Shown: one piece after another, positions 53,106 through 62,183 of the stretch
How positions within the stretch are numbered: the stretch's first letter is position 1
Layout: each line of letters begins with the position of its first letter
From: JBBSEX01 sp038239345
Lineage (GTDB): Bacteria; Acidobacteriota; Terriglobia; Bryobacterales; Bryobacteraceae
DNA: 64,000 nt
Direction of reading: 5' to 3'
Assembly: GCA_038239345.1 (NCBI GenBank)
Contig: JBBSEX010000003.1
Coordinates: 62,001 to 126,000, forward strand
Position numbers and translations under genes: made by a program
Notes under the pieces: model-generated
What the model was told of the DNA's origin: nothing
Seen by the model: only the letters and a program-made list of their open reading frames with translations
Databases searched by the model: none

Positions 53106-53368
53106 AAAATTAACACCTAATTATAGATCCTAAGAACCTATCGTGGATCAGCTAAGATCCGCAAGTTGCTTGTATCAAGCATTAGTGGCGGTAGTGCGCC
53201 AAACGTGACACCGCCACCAAGGGGCTGGACAAGAAAGCATTCTAGCCTTACACTGGTGCTGGAGTACTATTGTCTATCTGCATGTTTGATTGCACGATCC
53301 CGTCCACCGGCCTAACCCCTGCAGTACCACATGAACGTCCGTTCATGGCTTCCGACCAAAAAATATAA
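53106..53368 (+). promoter_or_regulatory. Structured leader region of infC
   Basis: Between the divergent CsgG-like gene and infC lie several inverted repeats on the plus strand: GCTTG-TAT-CAAGC at 53168-53180, GTGGCGGT and ACCGCCAC at 53185-53217 (8 bp, 17-base loop), and CATGAACG-TC-CGTTCATG at 53330-53347. IF3 genes are often autoregulated at their leader in other bacteria; a similar role is inferred here. No obvious ribosome-binding site precedes infC. Confidence 0.45.
53345..53368 (+). CDS. Tiny ORF ending exactly at the infC start (MASDQKI)
   Basis: ATG at 53345 reads MASDQKI and stops at 53366-53368; the infC ATG is the very next codon. Its start lies in the 3' arm of the last leader hairpin. 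No ribosome-binding site is visible. It may be a coupling leader peptide or chance. Confidence 0.3.
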   Translation: MASDQKI

Positions 53369-53983
53369 ATGATTCCTCCGAGAAGTTATCCCCCGCGCCG
53401 CCCAAGAATTCGCGAAAACGTCAATGAGGCTATCCGCGTGCGTGAAGTTCGCGCCGTATTTCCCGATGGCTCGGTTGAGGTGATGCAGACGTCTCTCGCC
53501 GTTCGTCGAGCCCAGGAACTGGGTCTCGATCTCATTTTGATCGCCCCCACAGCCGACCCGCCCGTCGCCAAAGCGATGGACTACGGCCAGTGGCAATACG
53601 AACAGAAGAAGAAACAGCACGAAGCCAAGAAGAAGCAGCATGTGATCCAGGTGAAAGAGCTGAAGTTCCGTCCCAACACCGACGATCATGATTACGAATT
53701 TAAGAAAAATCATGCAATCCGCTTCCTTGGCGAGGGCAACCGCGTAAAAGCGGTAGTCCAATTCCGCGGGCGGGAAATCGCCCACGTCGATATCGGTAAA
53801 AGGCTGCTCCTGCGTTTCGCCCAGGATCTGGCCCAGCACGGCGCCGTCGAAGGCCAGCCTCGGCTGGAGGGGCGCAATGCCCATCTTCTGATCAGCCCCG
53901 TTAAAGTGATGACGCCGGCCAAAGAGAAACCGAAAGCTCCGCCACCACCTGCTCCTGCCCCTACTAGCGTAAACCCAAGTTAA
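53369..53983 (+). CDS. infC: Translation initiation factor IF-3
   Basis: Binds the 30S subunit and checks initiator tRNA and start codon. The start RPRIRENVNEAIRVREVRAV and LAVRRAQELGLDLILIAPTA, PPVAKAMDYGQWQYEQKKKQ are the N-terminal domain, HVIQVKELKFRPNTDDHDYE and FLGEGNRVKAVVQFRGREI the C-terminal one. A short Pro-rich tail ends the protein. The ATG at 53369 directly follows a stop codon and has no typical ribosome-binding site. The usual downstream partners rpmI and rplT are absent; a convergent MerC-like gene follows instead. Confidence 0.95.
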   Translation: MIPPRSYPPRRPRIRENVNEAIRVREVRAVFPDGSVEVMQTSLAVRRAQELGLDLILIAPTADPPVAKAMDYGQWQYEQKKKQHEAKKKQHVIQVKELKFRPNTDDHDYEFKKNHAIRFLGEGNRVKAVVQFRGREIAHVDIGKRLLLRFAQDLAQHGAVEGQPRLEGRNAHLLISPVKVMTPAKEKPKAPPPPAPAPTSVNPS

Positions 53984-54032
53984 GCTGGGTCATTTTTCAT
54001 TATTGGGTTCGTTTTGTTTTTTCGACGCAGCA

Positions 54033-54428
54033 CTAGCCGCAGCGCTTGCAACGCGCGCAGAAATAGTGATTTGTCGCATGCGCCGAGATTATCAGAGCCG
54101 CTCCAAATACGACAAAGGGAGTATCGGGAAAAGACCCGTGCAGGGCGAGCCGGCCAAAGAGTATCGATGCCATCCCAGCCGCGAAAAGCCCCAGGCATCT
54201 CTTCCTTCGATGTTGTTTTCGAAACGAAGGGAGAAGGGCGCGCAATCCGATGGCGACGCTGCCCGCGACGACGCACCACTCTAACGCCTCGCTCTGGAGC
54301 CAGCCGATACTTGCCGCCAGACTGCCGATGATCAGCGGCATGGCTACGCAATGAATGGCGCAGATCGTGGACACGGCAATACCCGCGCCATCGAGATGTT
54401 TGAGGGAAACTTCCGAGGCAGTTTTCAC
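54033..54428 (-). CDS. MerC-family small membrane protein
   Basis: A 131-residue protein with four helices and the MerC pattern: GAGIAVSTICAIHCVAMPLI, with CAIHC in the first helix, WCVVAGSVAIGLRALLP, the next helix LGLFAAGMASILFGRLAL, and a C-terminal HATNHYFCARCKRCG. MerC proteins import mercury; members outside mer operons probably handle other soft metals. At the edge of the copper-type island and convergent with infC. Confidence 0.83.
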   Translation of the reverse strand: MKTASEVSLKHLDGAGIAVSTICAIHCVAMPLIIGSLAASIGWLQSEALEWCVVAGSVAIGLRALLPSFRKQHRRKRCLGLFAAGMASILFGRLALHGSFPDTPFVVFGAALIISAHATNHYFCARCKRCG

Positions 54429-54590
54429 AGGTTGTAGAAGATACTTCGTTATACAGCGAAGCCCTTCGAATCACTGAGATTGTTCTTGTGGGCGGAGACG
54501 TGCAGCATCTTAACGGCATCGACGCTATGGTGAGTGGCCACAGGCGCCGGGGGGAGACTCGAAAAGATGGAATGCGGTAGGCTGTAATGA

Positions 54591-54920
54591 ATGTTCCGGC
54601 GATTAACAAAGCGGCTTTTTCGCATCCTGCCGTCGATGATGATCGCTGTCCTGTTGGGCGCTCTCTTCCTGATTCCGTGTAGCTTTGCTGGCTTGCAAAA
54701 CACGTCCAGCGCTACGCTCGACTCTTTGCACACACCCGCCCCGGGATCGTGCGATGACGATGGATGCTGCTCGCGCTGCCTCTGCTGTCACGGCGCGGCC
54801 GAAGTGAAATCGCTGGAAACAATGCCGTTCCCCGGACCGGTTTGCCCCACGCCGTCCTGCTTGGAGCTAGCGCTTGCAGAGGGCTCGCCCGCCGCATTCG
54901 AACAGCCTCCCCGCTCGTAG
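54591..54920 (+). CDS. Small exported cysteine-rich protein
   Basis: A 109-residue protein with a basic start and signal helix (ILPSMMIAVLLGALFLIPCS), then about 80 residues with a compact cluster CDDDGCCSRCLCCHGAAEVK and two more cysteines (VCPTPSC). Family not recognised. The Asp/Cys/His cluster and the neighbours suggest metal binding. It is the first plus-strand gene of the island. Confidence 0.6.
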   Translation: MFRRLTKRLFRILPSMMIAVLLGALFLIPCSFAGLQNTSSATLDSLHTPAPGSCDDDGCCSRCLCCHGAAEVKSLETMPFPGPVCPTPSCLELALAEGSPAAFEQPPRS

Positions 54921-54972
54921 GCCGCGCCTCCCATCAGCTTCCCCAGATACCCAAAGAACATAGGTGGAGAAC

Positions 54973-55761
54973 GTGCGATACACGAGTTTACTGCTCGCTT
55001 GTCTTGGCTGCGCTTCCAGAGCGTTGGCGCAAGATCCATTTGAGATTCACGTTTACGAATATGAGCCGCTTTCACTGCATGAGTACAGCCTGGAAGCTCA
55101 CCTAAACTTCATGCCGCAAGGAACGGCGGCAGCCGATGGCACCCTTCTTCCGAGTAGGCACCAAAGCCATCTAACGCTTGAGCCTACGTTTGGCATTTCC
55201 CCGAATTTTGCGGTTGGATTCATGTTTCTGAATGCCTGGCAACCGAACTATTCGCCGCAGTTCGCGGGTTGGCGCGTGCTGCCGCATTTCTACGCCCCAG
55301 GGTCCTGGCATTTGCCGCTGCGTCTTGGATTTGTAGCGGAATTCTCCTTTCAAAAGACACGCTACGAAGAGAATTCGCGAAGGGTGGAACTTCGGCCGAT
55401 CCTCGACCGTGAGTTTACTCACTGGCAAGTTATTTTTAACCCCGTATTCGAACGTGCCCTGCGCGGTCCAGGCACAAGGCACGGGTGGAATTTCGAGCCT
55501 GCCTTACTGCTGCGCTGGAAGCGAAAGTCATTCTCGCCATCGCTTGAGTATTACGGGGCTATCGAAAGCATTAATGTCGTGCCCCGCGCGCAGCCGGAGG
55601 TGCATCAATTGTTTGTCGGGGGCGACTGGGAATTGAGGCCGGGTTTCAGTCTCAACCTTGGCACTGGCGTCGACCTCGGCGATAAGGGTCCGGGCGTAAT
55701 CTTGAAGAGTCGATTCGAATGGGACTGGAAACGAAAGCCACCCCACGCACCGCCGGCGTAA
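54973..55761 (+). CDS. Outer-membrane beta-barrel protein of unknown function
   Basis: A 262-residue exported protein. The leader VRYTSLLLACLGCASRALA is followed by FEIHVYEYEPLSLHEYSLEA, HLNFMPQGTAAADG and alternating strands ending with Phe or Trp (NFAVGFMFLNAWQPN, GWNFEPALLLRWKRK, GVILKSRFEWDWKR), as in small barrels. The GTG at 54973 puts the leader at the very start; a GTG at 54964 is also possible. The family is unknown; by position it may belong to the metal island. Confidence 0.68.
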   Translation: MRYTSLLLACLGCASRALAQDPFEIHVYEYEPLSLHEYSLEAHLNFMPQGTAAADGTLLPSRHQSHLTLEPTFGISPNFAVGFMFLNAWQPNYSPQFAGWRVLPHFYAPGSWHLPLRLGFVAEFSFQKTRYEENSRRVELRPILDREFTHWQVIFNPVFERALRGPGTRHGWNFEPALLLRWKRKSFSPSLEYYGAIESINVVPRAQPEVHQLFVGGDWELRPGFSLNLGTGVDLGDKGPGVILKSRFEWDWKRKPPHAPPA

Positions 55762-55783
55762 CTTCGCGGTAGCATACGAATAG

Positions 55784-56191
55784 ATGTTCCGGTCTGTTGG
55801 ACAAGTTTTGGCGATCTTCGCGGTGCTGGCTTCAGCCATCAATGCGCAGTGTAGCCTGTCCTGTTCTCTGCTAAAACCTTCGGCGTCGATCGCGAATCCG
55901 ATCACTGTGGTTCAGTCTCCGCACGGCGCGCATGACTGTTGTCCTGAGCGCTCGGCATCGCAACCCAGCGGGAGCGATCGGCGGCAACAACCGTGTTCCG
56001 ATCCATCGCCAACCGTTAGCGATGGAAGTTTACCAGTCGCCTCAGAGCCCTTGATTGCGCCGCAGCCGATCCTTTTATCGTCGGCGTTGGTTCTTAACGC
56101 GCCATCGCCGGCATGGCGATCCTTTCCGTCGCCGATCGTCGACTCCACTAGTCTGCGCGACGTCTCCGCATTTTCCATCCTGCGCATTTAG
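55784..56191 (+). CDS. Exported small cysteine-containing protein
   Basis: A 135-residue protein. The signal helix is SVGQVLAIFAVLASAINAQ, directly followed by CSLSCSLLKPS and later HGAHDCCPERSASQPSG, plus one more Cys (RRQQPCSDPS). Low complexity rich in Ser/Pro. The C-C-H-H make-up fits a metal-binding helper between the barrel and the multicopper oxidase. No known family. The ribosome-binding site is weak, so the start is uncertain. Confidence 0.55.
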   Translation: MFRSVGQVLAIFAVLASAINAQCSLSCSLLKPSASIANPITVVQSPHGAHDCCPERSASQPSGSDRRQQPCSDPSPTVSDGSLPVASEPLIAPQPILLSSALVLNAPSPAWRSFPSPIVDSTSLRDVSAFSILRI

Positions 56192-56296
56192 ATCGTCTTC
56201 AAATCGCTGCTCCGATCCGCGAGTGTATGGCTTGTCCGCACCCGCGACTATTCAACCAAATCACTCCAAATATTTTGATCGGCGTTAGAGGACTTC

Positions 56297-57823
56297 ATGA
56301 ACAATCGACGAGTTTTCTTTAGCAAGATTTCTGCTTTAACGGCTAGTGTCTTTGCCGGAAGGGGATTGCTTTCGGGCCAACAATCCGGAACATCCCAAGG
56401 CGGCACGGGCCACGCCGCGGCCAGTGTTCGAGTACCCGCCAGACCGGGCACTGCGAACGCTGCCCCGGTACCCGTTACCACGCTCGATATCGAAGACCTT
56501 CCATTCACAATGGACAACGGCGTGAAGGTTTTCCACCTTGTCGCCGAGCCTGTGAAGCAGGTGATCGTGCCCGGCAGAACCTTCGACCTCTGGGGCTTCA
56601 ATGGAAGCGCGCCAGGCCCCACGATCCAGGCTACCGAAGGTGACCGGGTACGCATTATCTTCGACAATCATCTGCCGGAGCAGACCGGGGTTCATTGGCA
56701 CGGATTGGAACTTCCCATCGAAATGGATGGTGTACCCGGCCTGGGTCAGAAGCCGGTGCAGCCGGGTGAGCGATTTGTATATGAGTTTTCGCTTCACCAA
56801 AACGGCACGTTCTTCTATCACCCGCACATGGCCATGCAGGAGATGGTGGGTATGCTTGGAGGCTTCATCATTCATCCGAAAAATGCTTATGCGCCCCAGG
56901 TCGATAGAGACTACTTAATCGCCCTGCAGGAATATGCGGTGCTGCCCAATAGTTCGATTCCCAACAGCATGAGCATGGAATTTAACTGGCTCACGTTCAA
57001 CGGTAAGGCCGGTCCCGCTTCGACGCCGATGATAATCCGTCACGGCGAACGAGTGCGTGTGCGGTTCATCAACATGGGGATGGACCATCACCCCATCCAT
57101 CTGCATGGATTCACGTTTTGGGAAACGGGACGGGAAGGTGCCCGCCAGCAAGAGTCGGCCTGGACCAGGGGCAACACAACTTTGGTGGGCGTGGCACAGG
57201 CAAGGGATATCGAATTCGTGGCGGACCGTCTGGGCGACTGGATGCTCCACTGCCATCTGCCGCACCACATGATGAACCAGATGGCGTCGAATGTCGGGCC
57301 GATGACTCGGGTTGGCCGGGGAATGCAAGGCGGCGCCAGCATGGAAGACGGGATGGGAATGCTGCGCGACGGCAACGCGACGTCGGAAAATCGAGCTCCG
57401 AGTTTAGGGCGTGGTCTCGGCGTCGGTTCCACCAGCGAGATGCCGATGGCGAACGGGCCGTTGTCTCAGGAGGCGGCTAAAAAGGCAATGGCTGCCATGC
57501 CTGGAATGGCCGGGATGGATCATTCGAAGATGCCCGGAATGGACCGCGGCGGCATGCAGGACATGAGTGGGATGAGTATGCCGAAATTGCCTGAGAATGC
57601 CGGGCAGGTGCCGCTTTTCCCCCAGGATGCCTTCATGGAGGGTCCGATGATGGCGATGGACAAAGAGGTGGAAAAACCGGAGGCATACGGTCTGCTCCCC
57701 GGATGGAGTGGGTATGTGGGCGGGATGATGACGCTGGTCCGCGTGATGCCGCCCGAACAATACGACAAGATCATGGAGCTGAAGGCTCAGCAGGCTCGAG
57801 CAAAGGGAGACGGCGCTCGATGA
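56297..57823 (+). CDS. Tat-exported two-domain multicopper oxidase with Met-rich tail
   Basis: A 508-residue copper oxidase. Tat-type start MNNRRVFFSKISALTASVFA. Copper ligands: HWHGLELP (about 133), FFYHPHMAM (about 174), HHPIHLHGF (about 263) and LHCHLPHHMMNQM (about 317). Only about 90 residues separate the second and third motifs, so it has two cupredoxin domains. The remaining 180 residues are Met-rich (MAAMPGMAGMDHSKMPGMDR then MQDMSGMSMPK), as in copper-tolerance oxidases such as CopA/CueO. AGAGGA lies 6 bases before the ATG. The end overlaps the next gene by four bases. Confidence 0.93.
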   Translation: MNNRRVFFSKISALTASVFAGRGLLSGQQSGTSQGGTGHAAASVRVPARPGTANAAPVPVTTLDIEDLPFTMDNGVKVFHLVAEPVKQVIVPGRTFDLWGFNGSAPGPTIQATEGDRVRIIFDNHLPEQTGVHWHGLELPIEMDGVPGLGQKPVQPGERFVYEFSLHQNGTFFYHPHMAMQEMVGMLGGFIIHPKNAYAPQVDRDYLIALQEYAVLPNSSIPNSMSMEFNWLTFNGKAGPASTPMIIRHGERVRVRFINMGMDHHPIHLHGFTFWETGREGARQQESAWTRGNTTLVGVAQARDIEFVADRLGDWMLHCHLPHHMMNQMASNVGPMTRVGRGMQGGASMEDGMGMLRDGNATSENRAPSLGRGLGVGSTSEMPMANGPLSQEAAKKAMAAMPGMAGMDHSKMPGMDRGGMQDMSGMSMPKLPENAGQVPLFPQDAFMEGPMMAMDKEVEKPEAYGLLPGWSGYVGGMMTLVRVMPPEQYDKIMELKAQQARAKGDGAR

Positions 57824-59397
57824 ATATCAGAATCGGGGTTGCGGCGTTCGCGGTTGGGTACCTGTTTTGCACGCTCGCCGGCGCACAACAAGGCGACAAA
57901 AAATCGTACACGTTACGGGGCATGGTGAAGGAGGGGGATACGAGAGGCAGGCGGCTCAGTGTCGCGAGTGAGCCGATTGCCGGGGGCATGGGCGCGATGA
58001 CGATGAACTATGCCGTGGACAAAGAGGAAATACTTAGCCGAATTAAATCGGGCGATCAAATCACGGCCAAGATGTACGAGGGCGACATGACGCTGTACGA
58101 CATCCAGGTCTCGCCTGCTGTACCCACCGTGGCTACTGGAACCGGCATGCGTCTGGAGGATCTGGAGCGCATGGCGCTTTTAAACAATCCGACTTTCGCG
58201 CAGGTGCAAGCGAACGTGCGGATAGCAGCGGGGCAGGCGCGGCAGGCTGGCTTCTATCCGAATCCCACGGTGGGCTACTACGGCGATGAAATTCGCGGCG
58301 GTTATACCGGTGGCGGCAAGCAGGGTGGATTTGTCAGCCAAACGATTGTCATGGGCGGCAAACTGGGGGCCGCGCGGCGAGTGGCGGCGTTGCTCACCAA
58401 GGAAGCGGAAACAAGCGGTGAGGTGCAGCGGCTGCGCATCCTCAACAACGTCCGCATGCTGTTCTACCAGGTGCTGGCCGACCAGAGACTGGTGAGTGTC
58501 AGGGAGAATCTGACGAAGCTAGCCGCCGACGCCACGCAAACGTCGCATCAGTTGGCCAATATCGGACAAGCCGACCGTCCGGATGTTTTACAAGCCGAAG
58601 TGGAACAGCAGCAGGTGAATGTGGGCCTTCGCATCGCCCGGCAAAATCTTCGATCGTCATGGCGAACGCTGGCTGCCGTGGTGGGCAAGCCGGAGATGGA
58701 ACAGTCCTCTCTGGAAGGCGATCTGGACGCCATTCCCGATCTGAATTATGACGAGTGGTTGGCAACCACGTTACGGGAAAATCCGGAAGTGCAACTTGCC
58801 CAAATCGCCGCCAGCCGGGCCGAGGCGTCCCTCACGCAGGCGAAGAAGGCACCCATTCCAGACCTGCAGTTGTACGGTAATCTGTCGCAGAATTATGAGC
58901 CTCTGGAATCCACCAGAAAACCCATCGGGTTGAATGGCGGCGTGCAGATTGGCGTTACCTTACCGGTCTTCAATCGGAACCAGGGCAACATCGCCGCGGC
59001 CAAAGCCGAGATCGAGAGTTCGAAGCAGGAACTCATCCGGGTGAAGCTCCAGATTGCCCGTGATGTGGCGAATCTATTTCGCGATTATGAGTCGGCCCGA
59101 GCGACGGCGCAACAGTATAAGACCGAGATGTTGCCGCGCGCCGAGCAGGCGTACAAACTTTACCAGACAAATTACCGGAACATGGCGGCAGCCTATCCGC
59201 AAGCGCTGATTTCGCAGCGCACCTTATTCCAGTTGGAAGTGGATTACGTCCAGGCTTTGGAAAGTGTTTGGCAAAGCGCACTGGGAATTCGCGGATTCGG
59301 TCTTATGGACGGGCTATCGGCGCCGAACGCTACGTCAACTGGCGGCGGCATGCAACGGATGAACGGTAACACTTCAGCGACCGCCGGGGTTCCGTAG
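57820..59397 (+). CDS. TolC-family outer-membrane efflux protein with N-terminal CusF-like copper domain
   Basis: A 525-residue fusion. After a signal peptide (IGVAAFAVGYLFCTLAGAQQ), residues about 25-95 read YTLRGMVKEGDTRGRRLSVA, SEPIAGGMGAMTMNYAVDKE and RIKSGDQITAKMYEGDMTLY, the pattern of the CusF/copper-binding fold (MGAMTM). From about residue 110 comes an OEP domain: LEDLERMALLNNPTFAQVQA, FYPNPTVGYYGDEIRGG and the second half VQLAQIAASRAEASLTQAKK. ATG 57820 overlaps the oxidase stop (ATGA). The inner-membrane partners (CusA/B type) are not in the window. Confidence 0.9.
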   Translation: MNIRIGVAAFAVGYLFCTLAGAQQGDKKSYTLRGMVKEGDTRGRRLSVASEPIAGGMGAMTMNYAVDKEEILSRIKSGDQITAKMYEGDMTLYDIQVSPAVPTVATGTGMRLEDLERMALLNNPTFAQVQANVRIAAGQARQAGFYPNPTVGYYGDEIRGGYTGGGKQGGFVSQTIVMGGKLGAARRVAALLTKEAETSGEVQRLRILNNVRMLFYQVLADQRLVSVRENLTKLAADATQTSHQLANIGQADRPDVLQAEVEQQQVNVGLRIARQNLRSSWRTLAAVVGKPEMEQSSLEGDLDAIPDLNYDEWLATTLRENPEVQLAQIAASRAEASLTQAKKAPIPDLQLYGNLSQNYEPLESTRKPIGLNGGVQIGVTLPVFNRNQGNIAAAKAEIESSKQELIRVKLQIARDVANLFRDYESARATAQQYKTEMLPRAEQAYKLYQTNYRNMAAAYPQALISQRTLFQLEVDYVQALESVWQSALGIRGFGLMDGLSAPNATSTGGGMQRMNGNTSATAGVP

Positions 59398-59444
59398 AGG
59401 CGCAAGTCGAAAGCATGAGGCGAATTTGCTGTGGTTCAATCGAA

Positions 59445-60209
59445 CTAATGGAGCAGCGCGCGCACGTTATGCGCCTGACGTTTACTGACGATCAACTCCT
59501 GGCCGTTGGAGAGCGTGAGCAGCCAGCGCTGGCTGCTTAACGGACTCATCTTTCTGACGTGATTGGCATTGACGATGGCGTTGCGATGCACGCGCTGAAA
59601 CTGCAGGTCGCCCAAACGATTTTGCAGACATTTCAACGTTTGCGTGGCAAGCAGGCGTTGCTTGGCGGTGACGATCCAGACAAGTTCGCCGTCGGCTTGA
59701 AAGGCCAAAACCTCATTGAGGTTGAGCAGGAAGTATTCCTCGCTGATTCGTCCCACGACTTTGCGGGACATATGGTTGACGTTCTTTTCGACGGCCTCGC
59801 TAACCTTAATCACTTTGTCGGCGAGGTTGCGGCTGGTGTCCTTAAGGGTCCTGGCCCTCTCGATCGCTTTCTTTAACCGGTCGGAGTGCACGGGCTTTAA
59901 AAGATAATCGACAGCCCCCGCTTCGAATGCCTGGATGGCGTAGCGATCATACGCCGTGACGATGATTACGACTGGGGGAGGCTGATCCCCACGGAGGTTA
60001 CGAACCACATCGAAGCCGCCCATTTCGGGCATCTCCAGGTCGAGGAAAACCAGGTCTGGCTGTAGCGTGGAGATCTTCGCCAGCGCGTCGACTCCATTTT
60101 CCGCTTCCCCGACGATCGCTACGCCTTCGGCCTCTTCCAACTCTTCGCGGAGCACCTGACGCGCGATCGGCTCGTCGTCTACAATCAGCGTCCTCAACAT
60201 TTCCACCAT
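59445..60209 (-). CDS. LytTR-family response regulator
   Basis: A 254-residue transcription regulator. The receiver has TLIVDDEPIARQVLREELEE, the phospho-acceptor in LVFLDLEMPEMGGFDVV, VTAYDRYAIQAFEAGAVDYL and LLKPVHSDRLKKAIE. The C-terminal LytTR DNA-binding domain shows VWIVTAKQRLLATQTLKCLQ and FQRVHRNAIVNANHVRKM. It is preceded by a LytS-type kinase in the same direction, so the two are a two-component pair. Target genes unknown. Confidence 0.95.
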   Translation of the reverse strand: MVEMLRTLIVDDEPIARQVLREELEEAEGVAIVGEAENGVDALAKISTLQPDLVFLDLEMPEMGGFDVVRNLRGDQPPPVVIIVTAYDRYAIQAFEAGAVDYLLKPVHSDRLKKAIERARTLKDTSRNLADKVIKVSEAVEKNVNHMSRKVVGRISEEYFLLNLNEVLAFQADGELVWIVTAKQRLLATQTLKCLQNRLGDLQFQRVHRNAIVNANHVRKMSPLSSQRWLLTLSNGQELIVSKRQAHNVRALLH

Positions 60210-60311
60210 CTTTATTGAGTATCACGTAGGCTGCGTTCGTTTTCGTACATTATCCACGACCGGACCGGTTTTATCGATGAGCGGGGGACAATTCACCGGG
60301 AGCGGCCGGGC

Positions 60312-62183
60312 TCACACGGCGACCGTTTCAGCGCTGGGGATGCAAAACTGGACACGTGTTCCCGAATCGTCGGAATGGAGGTTAATGGACACGTGCGGCC
60401 CGTAATAAAGTTGTAAGCGTTTGGAGACATTCGCTAGTCCGAGCCCTGCGCCGGCATGGTCCTGCCTCTGGCGCTTGGCCTCTATTCCCGCGCCAGTATC
60501 CTCAACGATAATCTGGATGCCGCCGCCCACAACCGTGATTTTCAGACGTAGCCAGCCCCCCGCGGCATTGACGGATATTCCGTGCTTGATTGCGTTTTCC
60601 ACCAGCGGCTGAATAGAGAGGATGGGAATCTTGACTGAAAGAGCCTCGTCGTCAACCTGAATGTCGGTATGGAGACGCGCCCCGAGGCGAAGAAATTCGA
60701 TCTGCAAATAAGCATTGATGATTTCCAACTCTTCCGAAATTGGTATCACCGATCGCCCGTCCTGCAGAGAATAGCGAAAGATGTCGGCGAGGTTCATCAC
60801 GGTTCGGCGGGCGCCCGCGGCTTCACGGGGAATAATTCCGTACAGGGTATTGAGCGCGTTAAACAGGAAGTGCGGATTGATCTGCGACTGGAGCGCCCGA
60901 AGTTCGGCCTGCAGCACGAGGCTCTGCATCTCGGCCGCGCGAAATCGCTTTACCTCTTCGGCCACCACCGTGGACACGCTTCCCAGGGCCTGCAGATCCT
61001 CACTCAAGTACCGCCGGCCGCCGCGGCGCCGCCCCAGAAACACATAGCGCGTTTCTTGCGGGCTGAGGCGAAGAGGAGCGATGGCCTCGGCCCAATCGTA
61101 TTGGGAGGCTGTTCGCAAGCTGGCGACATCCATCACCAGCGCCGGAAAAAGAATCTCGCCAAGCTGCGGGACCTCGTCAACCGTCGAGAGTTCCGAGCGG
61201 CTTGCATACATGAAGGCGCCTATTTCATTGGTGGCCCAGGGAAGATATTCGTATTCCGTCTCCACGCGGGATGCGTGCGTTCGAAGGCGGTTTAGGGCCT
61301 CGTTCAGATCGGGCCGTTGGAAGACAACGCGAGTGAGCAAGCGCTGCATTCTTCCACGCAGAAACGCAAACACGATGAGAAGGAACGAGATTGCAATCAG
61401 TAGCAGCGCATCAAACCAAGGATCCTTGACAATCTGGGCCACGGACGGAAAGAAGTTCGCACCCAGGCGGATCATGCCGAATGTCAGGAGAGCGGCCAAT
61501 AGGGCGTTGGTCAGAAAGCGAACGAAGGCATCCAGCAGAACGAAGCGGTAATCCTGCAGCAGAACAAACAATGCGAGCGGGATTCCGGCATGGTGAAAGA
61601 TCAATTCCTTGGACCACCCATCGAGCGCGTGACCCTGGCTGAAGTGAACGATGGATAGAGCGAAGAGTGCCGAGCACATGGCGGCGAGCATCCGCGGCGT
61701 ACGGCCCCGCTTCTCATTCTCGCTGCGTACCGCCAAGGCGATCAGGGCGGCCAGGGTCAACAATCCAAATCCGATCGTCACCAGTAAAAGCGCGGTTTGC
61801 GCCAGTTGACGATCCGTGATGAGCTGTGAGATGTGTAGCGCGACAGCGATAGAGCTAAGCCCATATCCGCAGGACGTCAACAGCGGGAAACGCCCGTCTA
61901 GCGATAGGTTGAGCAGTAGCGCGGGAATCAGGCTGAGGACGGAAAAGCTGAGAGCGATCAGAACACTGGGGTTGGAATGCAGGACATCCACCGTTAACAA
62001 AGCGGCCAGAGATCCGATGTTCCAGAGGAAAACCAGGGCCGCGGCGGCGATGGAAGGCCAACTCGCCCTGAGGCGCATTGCGGCGCGATCACGGAGCAGG
62101 AGTAGAAGAAAAATTCCGAAGAGAGCCGCACCGGCCGAATTTCCAATCATATTGACGAGTTGCGGTTCGTGAATATGGGGCAT
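60312..62183 (-). CDS. LytS-type sensor histidine kinase
   Basis: A 623-residue membrane kinase. Seven or more helices fill about residues 10-270, then a GAF-like middle part, and the kinase core with the His in LQSQINPHFLFNALNTLYGI, NLADIFRYSLQDG, PLVENAIKHGISVNAAGGW and the ATP lid VEDTGAGIEAKRQ with GLGLANVSKRLQLYYG. It belongs to the PF06580 group. The following LytTR gene is its cognate regulator, 102 bases on. Confidence 0.94.
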   Translation of the reverse strand: MPHIHEPQLVNMIGNSAGAALFGIFLLLLLRDRAAMRLRASWPSIAAAALVFLWNIGSLAALLTVDVLHSNPSVLIALSFSVLSLIPALLLNLSLDGRFPLLTSCGYGLSSIAVALHISQLITDRQLAQTALLLVTIGFGLLTLAALIALAVRSENEKRGRTPRMLAAMCSALFALSIVHFSQGHALDGWSKELIFHHAGIPLALFVLLQDYRFVLLDAFVRFLTNALLAALLTFGMIRLGANFFPSVAQIVKDPWFDALLLIAISFLLIVFAFLRGRMQRLLTRVVFQRPDLNEALNRLRTHASRVETEYEYLPWATNEIGAFMYASRSELSTVDEVPQLGEILFPALVMDVASLRTASQYDWAEAIAPLRLSPQETRYVFLGRRRGGRRYLSEDLQALGSVSTVVAEEVKRFRAAEMQSLVLQAELRALQSQINPHFLFNALNTLYGIIPREAAGARRTVMNLADIFRYSLQDGRSVIPISEELEIINAYLQIEFLRLGARLHTDIQVDDEALSVKIPILSIQPLVENAIKHGISVNAAGGWLRLKITVVGGGIQIIVEDTGAGIEAKRQRQDHAGAGLGLANVSKRLQLYYGPHVSINLHSDDSGTRVQFCIPSAETVAV

